Positions 8,967 to 17,668 of a stretch of 64,000 nt of DNA are shown piece by piece. Numbering within the stretch: the first letter of the stretch is position 1; every line of letters starts with the position of its first letter. The stretch lies in assembly GCA_945917985.1 (NCBI GenBank), contig CAMEIH010000009.1, positions 1 through 64,000 on the forward strand, in the 5' to 3' direction. The position numbers and the translations under genes were made by a program. The notes beneath the pieces were generated by a model. It worked only from the letters and a program-made list of their open reading frames with translations. It was not told the origin of the DNA and searched no databases. Source of the DNA: an uncultured Clostridium sp. Its GTDB lineage: Bacteria > Bacillota > Clostridia > Lachnospirales > Lachnospiraceae.

Positions 8967-11168
8967 ATGGAGCAGCAAAAGCTTTTGGAATTACTTGGAG
9001 AGATGTCTCTGGATGAGAAGATCGGTCAGCTTTTTCAGGGAAACGGAAGCTTCTACGAAGGAGACAGTATTGCTACGGGACCGGCATCGGAGCAGGGCTT
9101 TTCAGAGCAGACCATTCGGGAGGCCGGGAGCGTTCTGAGCGTGGTGGGCGCCGGAACCGTGAAACAGATCCAGAAGGCGCATATGGAGAACCATCCGCAC
9201 CATATTCCCCTTGTGTTTATGGCGGATATTATAAACGGATATCGAACGGTCTTTCCCATTCCGCTTGCCCAGGGAGCTGCCTTTAATCCGCAGGTGGCAA
9301 AGACAGGTGCGCAGGTGGCGGCAAAGGAAGCTTCGGCAGCAGGTGTGCAGGTGACTTTTTCTCCTATGGTGGATCTGGTAAGGGATGCAAGATGGGGAAG
9401 AGTGATGGAATCCACCGGGGAGGATGTCTATTTAAACAGTGTCTATGCCGGGGCACTGGTGGAAGGTTACCAGGGAGATGATCCGAAAAAACCGGGCAAG
9501 ATAGGAGCCTGTGTGAAGCATTTTGCAGCTTACGGGGCACCTACAGCAGGAAGGGACTACAATAATGTGGAGCTTTCCGAGAGAACTCTGCGAGACGACT
9601 ATCTGCCTGCATATGAAGCAGCGCTGAAGGCAGGAGCGCTTCTTGTGATGACTTCCTTTAATACACTAAACAGAATACCTTCCTCTGCCAACAAATGGCT
9701 TATGAGACAGGTGCTTCGTGAGGAAATGGGATTCAAGGGGACAGTGATCTCCGATTGGGCGGCCATTGAGGAAATCATGTATCATGGAGCTGCGAAGGAC
9801 AGAAAAGAAGCAGCAAGGCTGGCTCTTGAGGCGGGAACGGACATTGATATGATGACTACCTGTTACGCCAATTATTTGAAGGAACTGATAGAGGAAGGCA
9901 AAGTGGATGAGAAGCTGCTTGATGAAGCGGTTTTGCGTGTGCTGGAATTGAAAAATAAACTGGGACTTTTTGAAAACCCGTATAAAGATGCGGATGAGGA
10001 GGCAGAAAAGGAATTGCTTCTCTGTGCAGACCACAGAGAAAAAGCAAAGGAAGCAGCCAAAGAAACCTTTGTACTTCTTGAAAATAACGGAATTGTTCCT
10101 TTGAAAAAAGAGGAAAAAGTAGCTTTTGTCGGACCCTATACGGAAGAAAAAGCGATCATTGGAGCATGGAGTATTTTTGCAAGGGAAGAGGATGCTGTTT
10201 CCATCGAGGAAGGTGTTACTGCCTACGGCGGAAACGCAGTTTTTGAGAAAGGCTGTGAACTGCTTTCGGAAGGCGCCTCCATTCAGGGTATGAACAGGCT
10301 TTATACGGGAAAAGGGACGGCAGAGGATGAGGAAAAGAAGCTCCTAAAAGCGGTGAAAGCGGCAAAAGAGGCAGATAAAGTGGTTCTCTGTATCGGTGAA
10401 CATATGGCTCAGACAGGGGAAGCTGCCAGCCGTGGGGATATTACCATTCCGGAAAATCAAATGACACTGCTTGAGAAGATTGCAGAGGTAAATCAGAATA
10501 TTGTCGTGGTGCTTTTTAACGGAAGACCGCTTGATCTCAGAAAAGTGAAAGCCCTTGCAAAGGCAATTCTGGTGGTATGGATGCCGGGCACGGAGGGTGG
10601 AAATGCCATTGCGGAGGTACTTTACGGAGAGACATCGCCAAACGGGAAGCTTCCTATGAGCTTTCCTTATGCGGTAGGACAGGTTCCTGTTTTTTACAGC
10701 GAGTTTCATACGGGCAGAAGAATGGATCCGGATCACCCCGAGAATCGTTTCCAGTCCAGATATATGGATATTCCCAATGAACCCTTATATCCTTTCGGAT
10801 ACGGACTCTCATATGCGGAATTTTCTTATTCCGATGTAGCTTTAAGCAAAACAGAATTAATAAGAGGCGGCGAACTGAAAGCATCTGTTTTGCTTAAGAA
10901 TGTAGGGAAAAGCAGAGGCGGCGAAGTTGTTCAGATGTACATCAGAGACGATGTGGGAAGTGTGGCAAGGCCGGTCAGAGAGTTAAAAGGATTTCAAAAG
11001 CTGTGGCTGAATGCGGGAGAAGAAAAAGAGGTTTCCTTTACAATCACAGAAGATATGCTGAAATTTCATGATATTAACATGAACAATATTGCGGAAGCAG
11101 GGAAATTTACCGTTTTTATCGGCGGTGACAGCAGGACACAAAACCAGGCAGAGTTTGTCTTGAAGTAA
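8967..11168 (+). CDS. bglX: Glycoside hydrolase family 3 beta-glucosidase
   Basis: 733 residues. The N-terminal TIM-barrel domain includes KHFAAYG and the nucleophile motif ISDW (Asp263). The alpha/beta sandwich domain follows, with candidate acid/base Glu in GEHMAQTGEAASR (about 472-484). A C-terminal fibronectin III-like domain (about 630-733) contains the GEVVQMYIRD pattern. There is no signal peptide, so it probably acts in the cytoplasm on imported beta-linked oligosaccharides. RBS GGAGG precedes the start. The sugar-sensor GGDEF gene begins 38 bases downstream on the same strand, suggesting a shared signal. The symbol is by family similarity. Confidence 0.93.
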   Translation: MEQQKLLELLGEMSLDEKIGQLFQGNGSFYEGDSIATGPASEQGFSEQTIREAGSVLSVVGAGTVKQIQKAHMENHPHHIPLVFMADIINGYRTVFPIPLAQGAAFNPQVAKTGAQVAAKEASAAGVQVTFSPMVDLVRDARWGRVMESTGEDVYLNSVYAGALVEGYQGDDPKKPGKIGACVKHFAAYGAPTAGRDYNNVELSERTLRDDYLPAYEAALKAGALLVMTSFNTLNRIPSSANKWLMRQVLREEMGFKGTVISDWAAIEEIMYHGAAKDRKEAARLALEAGTDIDMMTTCYANYLKELIEEGKVDEKLLDEAVLRVLELKNKLGLFENPYKDADEEAEKELLLCADHREKAKEAAKETFVLLENNGIVPLKKEEKVAFVGPYTEEKAIIGAWSIFAREEDAVSIEEGVTAYGGNAVFEKGCELLSEGASIQGMNRLYTGKGTAEDEEKKLLKAVKAAKEADKVVLCIGEHMAQTGEAASRGDITIPENQMTLLEKIAEVNQNIVVVLFNGRPLDLRKVKALAKAILVVWMPGTEGGNAIAEVLYGETSPNGKLPMSFPYAVGQVPVFYSEFHTGRRMDPDHPENRFQSRYMDIPNEPLYPFGYGLSYAEFSYSDVALSKTELIRGGELKASVLLKNVGKSRGGEVVQMYIRDDVGSVARPVRELKGFQKLWLNAGEEKEVSFTITEDMLKFHDINMNNIAEAGKFTVFIGGDSRTQNQAEFVLK

Positions 11169-11206
11169 AAAAGTAGCCTAAAGTTTGGAATAAAAGGGAA
11201 AATAGA

Positions 11207-13513
11207 ATGGGTAGTGAAAAAAGAAGACTGACAATCGGTGTATTGGTAAGCGGAATTACAGATGAATTTACGAAACTGATATGCAGGGGAGCCATGCAGA
11301 TGGCAAAACAGATGGATGTAAATATTGTGGCGCTTCCCGGAAAATATATTGACAGAGATGTATCCCACAATCCTGATCTGATGTATGAATATCAGTTTAA
11401 TACCGTATTTTCCTATGCCAAAAAGGAAAATGTGGATGCGATCATTGTAGCCGCGGGTTCTATCGGGTGTTTTGCCTCCAGGGAAAATATTGCACAGATG
11501 ATGAGAATGTTTGATGGAATTCCCTGCGTGATGGTCTCCTACAAAATGGATGGATATGTCAACGTATTATTTGACAATTATACCGGTATCAAAGAGGGTA
11601 TTGATTATTTGATCGAAAAGACTGGCTGCAGGAAGATCGGTATGATAGGCGGGCGCCTTGATAATACAGATGCGGCGGAAAGAAAGAAGGCGTTTGAAGA
11701 TACGCTTGCGGCGCATGACATTGAGCTTTCTGAGAAAGCTTATGTAAACGGAAACTATTCCAGGGACAGTTTGGAGGTTTCGAAAAAGCTGCTTGATAAC
11801 AATCCGGATCTGGATGCTGTGTTCTGTGTCAATGATGACACGGCTTTCGGACTTTATGAGGAACTGAACAGACGAGGAATACAGATCGGAAAAGATTTTC
11901 ATGTCCTTGGATATGATGATGTTGTAATGGCAGCCAAGATGAATCCTTCTCTCTCTTCTGTGAGAGCAGACGGAACGGTACTTGGCGAGGAAGCCCTCAA
12001 AATGGCAATCAGGCTTGTGCATGGTGAAGAGGTGGAGAGCAAAGTTTTGCCTACCAAGTTTGTAAAGAGAGATTCCATCGGCAACGGATATCAGGAAAAA
12101 GATGAACAGAGGAGCAAACTTTTAGAGGAGTTCACTGAAACTTATTTTGATGATATTTTTTATCGCTGCAGGCATGAAAAGCTGAAGGAGAAAATGCAGA
12201 CGTTGAAGGCTTCCTTTCAGAAGCTGATTAATACCTTAATCCTTGTCTATGATAAGGGAGATGATTCTCCGGAAAATTTCATGGAAATCCAGATGGCACT
12301 TGGAAACTTTTTAAACGAAGGAGCTATCGAACACGCAGATGTCAGCAATCTTTTAAATTGTTTTGAAGGTATTTACCGCACGTTAAAGAGCATATTGCCT
12401 GACAGGGATGCAAGGTTCAAGCTCCAGGATACTTTTTCAGCCATATACAGGAGAATTATCAGAGCTACAGATGTTTATATCGGTAGGATGTCGGCTAAGC
12501 AGGAGGAGGAAAATTACTCCATCAAAATGTTTGTCAGAGATGTATTGCAGTTTGAGAAGGGGAATGATTTAAGTTATACCTCTCTTCTGGGAAATCTGGA
12601 ATGGCTGGGAATCAGAAATGCTTATGTATATATTTTCCGTGATCCTATTATGCATCTGGTGAGGGAGCAGTTTGTTCCGCCAAAGTATCTGTATTTAAAG
12701 GCGGTTTTGAAGGACGGGGTGGTAAGCTCGGTGCCTTCCCTGAGACAGAAGGTTTTTCTCAAGGATCTTTTCGACAATGATTTTATTGAGAAAGACACGA
12801 AGTATACTTATGTATGTCTTCCTCTGTTTTCCAGCGAAATGTTATACGGAGTTTTACTCTGTGATTTGACGGAAGAAATTTTTGTAAACGGTGAGTTCCT
12901 GATTAATCAGATGAGTTCGGCGGCAAAGATGATCACGCTTTTGAAAGCAAATGAGCAGATTCAGCAGAAACTGGAAGAAAGCCTTGCCGTGCTTAAAGAA
13001 AATAATCTTGCTCTGGATACCCTGTCAAAATCTGATGGTCTTACGGGAATATTGAACAGAAGAGGTTTCTATACAGAAGCAGAAAAGCTGATTGAGGAGA
13101 ACCGGAAAAGCGGCGGAAATCTGCTGGCAATTTATGTGGATATGAACAATCTCAAGATCATCAATGACAGATATGGGCATGAAGAAGGAGATTTTGCACT
13201 GAAGCTGATCAGTGATATTCTTTCCGATGAGATGAAGGATGTGGGCATTGCAGGCAGAATCGGTGGTGATGAGTATGCCTGCATCATGAAATATCAGCCG
13301 GCTGATGACGGCGAAGGTATTCTGAATAAAATTTATAACAGATTTACAACATTTAATGAAAGCAGTGATAAGCCATATAATGTTACGGTTTCCGCAGGAG
13401 CTTCCCTGATCGGTGCGAAGGATGATATCACATTGAAGGAAGCACTGACTCAGGCAGATGAAAAGCTGTACGAGGTCAAGAAATTCCGAAAGAAGGATGT
13501 TGCAAAAAAATAA
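11207..13513 (+). CDS. Cytosolic LacI-type sugar-sensor diguanylate cyclase
   Basis: 768 residues, with no HTH, signal peptide or transmembrane segment. Residues about 8-295 form a LacI/PurR-type periplasmic-binding fold (RLTIGVLVSGITDEFTKLI; TGCRKIGMIGG; PDLDAVFCVNDDTAFGLYEEL; VLGYDDVVMAAKMNPSLSSV). A helical/GAF-like region follows (about 310-590), then a GGDEF domain from DGLTGILNRRGF (about 610) with the active-site sequence IGGDEY (about 685). The expected RxxD inhibitory site is not evident. Inference: it makes cyclic di-GMP in response to a cytoplasmic sugar ligand, possibly a product of the GH3 enzyme encoded upstream. Confidence 0.85.
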   Translation: MGSEKRRLTIGVLVSGITDEFTKLICRGAMQMAKQMDVNIVALPGKYIDRDVSHNPDLMYEYQFNTVFSYAKKENVDAIIVAAGSIGCFASRENIAQMMRMFDGIPCVMVSYKMDGYVNVLFDNYTGIKEGIDYLIEKTGCRKIGMIGGRLDNTDAAERKKAFEDTLAAHDIELSEKAYVNGNYSRDSLEVSKKLLDNNPDLDAVFCVNDDTAFGLYEELNRRGIQIGKDFHVLGYDDVVMAAKMNPSLSSVRADGTVLGEEALKMAIRLVHGEEVESKVLPTKFVKRDSIGNGYQEKDEQRSKLLEEFTETYFDDIFYRCRHEKLKEKMQTLKASFQKLINTLILVYDKGDDSPENFMEIQMALGNFLNEGAIEHADVSNLLNCFEGIYRTLKSILPDRDARFKLQDTFSAIYRRIIRATDVYIGRMSAKQEEENYSIKMFVRDVLQFEKGNDLSYTSLLGNLEWLGIRNAYVYIFRDPIMHLVREQFVPPKYLYLKAVLKDGVVSSVPSLRQKVFLKDLFDNDFIEKDTKYTYVCLPLFSSEMLYGVLLCDLTEEIFVNGEFLINQMSSAAKMITLLKANEQIQQKLEESLAVLKENNLALDTLSKSDGLTGILNRRGFYTEAEKLIEENRKSGGNLLAIYVDMNNLKIINDRYGHEEGDFALKLISDILSDEMKDVGIAGRIGGDEYACIMKYQPADDGEGILNKIYNRFTTFNESSDKPYNVTVSAGASLIGAKDDITLKEALTQADEKLYEVKKFRKKDVAKK

Positions 13514-13524
13514 GGTATAAAATG

Positions 13525-13580
13525 CCTCCATTTACAGATACTAGGATTACGACAATCTTAACGAATCTGATAAATGGAGG
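13525..13580 (+). promoter_or_regulatory. Long-range stem occluding the spoVT ribosome site
   Basis: CCTCCATTTA (13525-13534) is perfectly complementary to TAAATGGAGG (13571-13580), with a 36-nt loop. The 3' arm contains the GGAGG ribosome-binding site of spoVT, and a run of six T follows directly. The hairpin could mask initiation, terminate the upstream transcript, or both. Confidence 0.55.
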
Positions 13581-13588
13581 AATTTTTT

Positions 13589-14134
13589 ATGAAGGCAACA
13601 GGCATTGTGCGTAGAATAGATGATCTGGGCAGAATCGTGATCCCAAAGGAAATCAGGAGAACGCTTCGGATCAGGGAGTCGGATCCGCTTGAAATTTTTA
13701 CAGACAGAGAAGGGGAGATCATATTAAAGAAGTATTCCCCGATTGGTGAGATGAATACCTTTGCAAAGCAGTATGCGGAAAGTCTATGCCAGGTTTCGGG
13801 GCATGTGGCGCTGATTGCGGACAGAGATCAGTTCATAGCGGTATCGGGTGGCTTTAAAAGTATTCTGGGGAAGTCCTTAAGCAGAGAACTGGAAGAAAAA
13901 ATCAATAACAGGGAGTTGCTCATTGCGTCTAAAGGAGATAAAAATTTTATTCCCCTTACGCAGGAGGGCACAGACGGATTTATTCATGAAGCAATCAGCC
14001 CCATTATCTGTGAGGGGGATGTAATAGGAGTAGTTGCTCTTGTCAGCAATAATGAAAAAATAAGAATGGGTGAAGTAGAGCAGAAACTGATTCAGTCTGC
14101 CTCCGGTTTCTTAGGAAGACAGATGGAGCAGTAA
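13589..14134 (+). CDS. spoVT: Stage V sporulation protein T (AbrB-type regulator)
   Basis: 181 residues. The N-terminal AbrB swapped-hairpin domain reads MKATGIVRRIDDLGRIVIPK and continues into the EIRRTLRIRE segment. The C-terminal GAF-like domain spans about 55-181. Sequence order and length match SpoVT, the forespore regulator that tunes sigma-G genes, which supports a spore-forming host. Five extra in-frame codons lie upstream, but GGAGG at 13576-13580 sets the start at 13589. The ribosome site lies in a potential stem. Confidence 0.93.
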   Translation: MKATGIVRRIDDLGRIVIPKEIRRTLRIRESDPLEIFTDREGEIILKKYSPIGEMNTFAKQYAESLCQVSGHVALIADRDQFIAVSGGFKSILGKSLSRELEEKINNRELLIASKGDKNFIPLTQEGTDGFIHEAISPIICEGDVIGVVALVSNNEKIRMGEVEQKLIQSASGFLGRQMEQ

Positions 14135-14137
14135 CTT

Positions 14138-14743
14138 TCAAAGGGAGGTGTTGAACATGATCAGCGCCTTCCTTTCAGAAAGCTCTCCCATTTCGTAGTA
14201 ATCTTTTCCGGTTCCGTTGATACGGGATAGGGAAACGGCACGATTCGCTTTCTTGGGACTGTCGCTGATAAAGGCAATGCCTTCTTCAAAGTATTCTTCA
14301 TCCAGTTCAGGATCATCCTCTTCCTCGTAAAAAGGATCAAACATAAGAACACTTTCCTCATTTATCCCCGTCAAAAGCACGTAGTGAGGCACCTCTAAAT
14401 ACAGGCGAAGGACAACTGCCCCGCCTTGTTTCAAAGCTTCCGTGATCCGGCTGCCGGGAGTAATGGTGACCTCTTCGCCTGATAAAACATTACAGCTGAT
14501 AGGGAAGTTCCTGATTTGACCGAAATGGTTGAGCCAGTCAGCCATAAAAGTGACAGCAGAAGGAGATGTGCCCTGTTTGCACAGTTCTCCCGTTTCATTA
14601 TAAGTATCCATGCAGTAGAGCATGATAAATTTGATCATTTCAGGATAAATTTCTTCTCTTTCAAATAAATAACGGATGCCGTTGATGATAGATACGGGAC
14701 CGCAATCATATTCCGATGACTGATAATTTAATAAATTCTTCAT
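14138..14743 (-). CDS. C39-like cysteine peptidase-fold protein
   Basis: About 201 residues from the ATG at 14743 (AGGAA upstream; an upstream in-frame start adds 28 unlikely residues). The N-terminal YQSSEYDCGPVSIINGIRYL has the catalytic-Cys motif DCGP of C39/papain-like peptidases. PHYVLLTGI supplies the His and VLMFDPFY an Asp. There is no signal peptide and no ABC transporter attached, so it is not a bacteriocin exporter. Function unknown. It converges with spoVT, the two stops lying four bases apart with no obvious terminator between. Confidence 0.65.
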   Translation of the reverse strand: MKNLLNYQSSEYDCGPVSIINGIRYLFEREEIYPEMIKFIMLYCMDTYNETGELCKQGTSPSAVTFMADWLNHFGQIRNFPISCNVLSGEEVTITPGSRITEALKQGGAVVLRLYLEVPHYVLLTGINEESVLMFDPFYEEEDDPELDEEYFEEGIAFISDSPKKANRAVSLSRINGTGKDYYEMGELSERKALIMFNTSL

Positions 14744-14774
14744 GGAAAATTCCTCTGTACGATTATTTAAAAGT

Positions 14775-14803
14775 ATAGTAAAATAAAAAACTGCAAAGCG
14801 CAA
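14775..14803 (-). promoter_or_regulatory. Candidate promoter for the C39-like gene
   Basis: Minus-strand TTGCGC (14803-14798), 17-nt spacer, TACTAT (14780-14775), about 32 bases upstream of the chosen start. Confidence 0.45.
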
Positions 14804-14820
14804 GATTTTATGATTACTTA

Positions 14821-14849
14821 TTGACATTTGTTTTTGCTGAAAGTATAAT
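14821..14849 (+). promoter_or_regulatory. Consensus sigma-A promoter of the oligopeptide operon
   Basis: TTGACA (14821-14826), exact 17-nt spacer, TATAAT (14844-14849), about 55 bases upstream of the oppA start. Both hexamers match consensus, suggesting strong expression. Confidence 0.85.
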
Positions 14850-14904
14850 TAAGCCACTATCTATATAAGAATACTAGGAAATAGATGGTGTAAGGAGGAG
14901 AATA

Positions 14905-16593
14905 ATGAAAAAAAGAGTTGGTAAATTTATCAGTCTGATGTTTACGACAGCAATGGTCCTTTCCCTGGCAGGCTGTGGTTCATCAGATTCAGCGGAGAGT
15001 GCTCCCGCAGAAAGCAGCACGGAAACAACTGCTTCCGGTGAGGCAGCAAACAGTACGGAAGAAAGTACGCAGACAACTGCTTCCGGAGAGAAGATTGTCA
15101 ACATAGGGGTAACGGATTCCCTTGGAAGTATCAACCCCTTTGTCATTGATCAGACATTCATTAACAAATACGCGGTAGATCTTCAGTTTCTGCCTCTGGT
15201 TGAATTTGATGAGAATGTGAACTTTGAGTATATTCTGGCGGATTCCATCACCACAGAAGATAATAAAAACTTTATCGTGCATATCAATGATGATGCTGCA
15301 TGGTCGGACGGTAATCCCATTACGGCTTATGATGTAGAATATTCTTTTCTTCGTCTGGCGAGTCCAATCGTAGCAAATGCCACTTTGGTTTATAATGTCT
15401 TTGAAGGTGTAGGCGACGACGGATTTGTGGAAGAGGGCGCTACAGGCGTTTCCGGCGTGCAGGTCATTGACGATAAGACCATTCAGTTTACCACAAAAGA
15501 GCCTATGTCGATGATCACATTCCAGAGTGCTTATGCATGCTACCTCCACACGATGCCGAAGCATGTGATCGAAAAGTTCAGTGAAGCGGAGCTGACAACG
15601 CAGGATTGGTTCAATCATCCCGATGTGGTAAGCGGACCTTTTATGGTGACAGATTATGATACAGATCATTATATTTCTTATGTAGCCAATAAAAATTATT
15701 GGAAGGGCGCACCTAAAATTGACAAACTGAATATTAAAATTGTAGATTCCAGTCAGGTTTATTCGGGACTCCAGTCAGGAGAAATCGATGTAACACATCA
15801 TACAATGACCAATATTCCTCAGGAAGATATGGAGAGTATCGAAGCGCTTGACAATGTAAATGTTGTTTATGGGTCACCTGTAACAAATCAGTCCGTATTT
15901 ATTCAGACTGAGAATATTCCTGATGTGCGAGTACGTCAGGCACTGGTATATGCGATTGACAGACAGAAGATTGTTGACGAATTGCTTAAGGGACATGGTG
16001 AGGTTGTGGAAGGCTTCCTTTCTTCTGCAAGTCCTTATTATGATGACAGCATTACTCCTTATGGATATGATCCGGAAAAGGCAAAAGAACTGCTTGCAGA
16101 AGCAGGATGGGATGGCTCTCAGACACTTCGGTTCTTCGTAAACTCCGGCGACGGTACTTTTGTAAATGCTGCACAGGTGATGGTAGCTCAGTGGGCAGCA
16201 GTGGGAATCAAGGCGGAGGTTCAGACAGTTGACCTTGCTACTTTGATGAGTATGGCAGGCTCCACAGATTATGATCTGTTCGCAGTTCAGTACACCTATC
16301 CGCCTATTGATCCATCTGTTGATATTGCATGGCTTCTTTCCGGCGCGGAAAGCTGGACCGGTTACAGTGATCCTTCTATTGACGAAGCACTTGGTGCCGT
16401 AGGGACTACTGAGGATACAGCAGGTCTGAAGGAGCTCTACTCTACGATTGATAAGAAGGTGCAGGAAGATGTACCCATGTTCTCCGCTTACATTATCAGC
16501 GCACAGGGTGCAGTCAGCAAACGCCTTACGAACGTGCATGCCAATGTATATGGATTTTTCAATAACATTCAGGAATGGGATGTTGTAGAATAA
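14905..16593 (+). CDS. oppA: Peptide ABC transporter substrate-binding lipoprotein
   Basis: 562 residues. Signal peptide ends in lipobox L-A-G-C (residues 22-25). A Ser/Thr/Glu linker with a duplicated TTASGE unit follows, then the SBP_bac_5 fold (about 65-560) with family features such as DGNPITAYDVEYSFLRL, NKNYWKGAPKIDKL, VRQALVYAIDRQKIV and GYDPEKAKELLAEAGWDG. It captures peptides, or other cationic/peptidic ligands, outside the cell for the permease and ATPase genes downstream. RBS GGAGG. The gene is expected to be more highly expressed than the rest of the operon, given the stem-loop after it. The substrate cannot be predicted. Confidence 0.93.
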   Translation: MKKRVGKFISLMFTTAMVLSLAGCGSSDSAESAPAESSTETTASGEAANSTEESTQTTASGEKIVNIGVTDSLGSINPFVIDQTFINKYAVDLQFLPLVEFDENVNFEYILADSITTEDNKNFIVHINDDAAWSDGNPITAYDVEYSFLRLASPIVANATLVYNVFEGVGDDGFVEEGATGVSGVQVIDDKTIQFTTKEPMSMITFQSAYACYLHTMPKHVIEKFSEAELTTQDWFNHPDVVSGPFMVTDYDTDHYISYVANKNYWKGAPKIDKLNIKIVDSSQVYSGLQSGEIDVTHHTMTNIPQEDMESIEALDNVNVVYGSPVTNQSVFIQTENIPDVRVRQALVYAIDRQKIVDELLKGHGEVVEGFLSSASPYYDDSITPYGYDPEKAKELLAEAGWDGSQTLRFFVNSGDGTFVNAAQVMVAQWAAVGIKAEVQTVDLATLMSMAGSTDYDLFAVQYTYPPIDPSVDIAWLLSGAESWTGYSDPSIDEALGAVGTTEDTAGLKELYSTIDKKVQEDVPMFSAYIISAQGAVSKRLTNVHANVYGFFNNIQEWDVVE

Positions 16594-16615
16594 TGATAAA
16601 CAGAGAACTTTTGAA

Positions 16616-16650
16616 ATACCGCAGGCCGGGTGCGTACCGGTCTGTGGTAT
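16616..16650 (+). terminator. Intercistronic stem-loop after oppA
   Basis: ATACCGCAGGCCGG pairs with CCGGTCTGTGGTAT (two G-U pairs) around a 7-nt loop. There is no T-run, so it is more likely an mRNA-stabilising or attenuating stem that favours oppA over the following genes than a full terminator. Confidence 0.6.
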
Positions 16651-16684
16651 TGTCTCGTAATAGAAAAGACAAGTGAGGAAAACG

Positions 16685-17668
16685 ATGTCGCATTTATTGG
16701 AAGTAGAAAATCTTACAACAGTTTTTCAGGGAGATTACGGAACAAGTACTGCTGTGGATCATGTCAGCTTTCATGTGGATAAAGGAGAAGTGGTCTGCAT
16801 TGTAGGTGAGTCCGGCTGTGGAAAAAGTGTGACCAGTCTGTCTATTATGGGTCTCCTTGCAAGAGGTGGATCTGTAAAAGAAGGTACGGTTTTGTTTGAC
16901 GGTCAGAATCTTCTTTCTCTGACGGAAAAGGAACTGGACAGGATCAGAGGAAATCAGATGACGATGATCTTTCAGGATCCGTTGACATCTTTAAATCCCG
17001 TCTTTACGGTGGGCAATCAGATTACAGAGAGCATCAGAACTCATTTAAAGCTTTCAAAGGAAGAAGCGGCAGTGAGGGCGGAAGAACTGCTTGAGAAAGT
17101 GGGAATGCCGGATGCAAAGAGTGTTATGAAAAAATATCCTCATACGTTGTCGGGAGGAATGCGTCAGAGAGCCATGATTGCCATGGCCCTGTCCTGTAAT
17201 CCCAAGCTTTTGATCGCGGATGAACCTACTACGGCGCTTGATGTTACCATTCAGGCACAGATCATGAAGCTTTTAAGGGAGCTACAGCAGGAAAACGGCA
17301 TGTCCATTATACTGATCACTCATGATATCGGTTTGGTGGCACACATGGCTGACCGGGTAATTGTCATGTATGCAGGTCAGACGATAGAAGAGGCTCCGGT
17401 AAATGAAATATTCAAAACGCCCAGGCATCCTTATACGAAAGCACTTCTTGATACGGTGCCAACCATTCGTGACACAAAAGACAGACAGCTTGTCTCCATT
17501 CCGGGAATGGTTCCGGAGAATTATGACAATATGAGCGGATGTCGGTTTGCACCCCGCTGTAAGTACAGAAGACCGGAGTGTGATAATCCGCAGAAGGATT
17601 ATGAGTTTGGCAGTGGGCATACCGCCAAATGTATTGTGATGAAGGAAGGGGGAATTTCATATGAATAA
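16685..17668 (+). CDS. oppD: Peptide ABC transporter ATP-binding subunit (OppD/DppD)
   Basis: About 327 residues from ATG 16685 (GAGG upstream; a GTG four codons earlier is less likely). Walker A GESGCGKS (41-48), Q-loop FQDPLTSLNP, signature LSGGMRQRAMIAMAL, Walker B LLIADEPTTALD, H-loop ITHD. The C-terminal oligopeptide/dipeptide extension has the Cys-rich CRFAPRCKYRRPEC segment that can hold an Fe-S cluster in this family. It pairs with OppF as the heterodimeric motor. Its stop overlaps the next start by eight bases. Confidence 0.95.
   Translation: MSHLLEVENLTTVFQGDYGTSTAVDHVSFHVDKGEVVCIVGESGCGKSVTSLSIMGLLARGGSVKEGTVLFDGQNLLSLTEKELDRIRGNQMTMIFQDPLTSLNPVFTVGNQITESIRTHLKLSKEEAAVRAEELLEKVGMPDAKSVMKKYPHTLSGGMRQRAMIAMALSCNPKLLIADEPTTALDVTIQAQIMKLLRELQQENGMSIILITHDIGLVAHMADRVIVMYAGQTIEEAPVNEIFKTPRHPYTKALLDTVPTIRDTKDRQLVSIPGMVPENYDNMSGCRFAPRCKYRRPECDNPQKDYEFGSGHTAKCIVMKEGGISYE

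Noticed and set aside
15001-15100. Direct repeat ACAACTGCTTCCGG in oppA
   Set aside because: It encodes the low-complexity Ser/Thr linker after the lipobox, a common feature of such lipoproteins.
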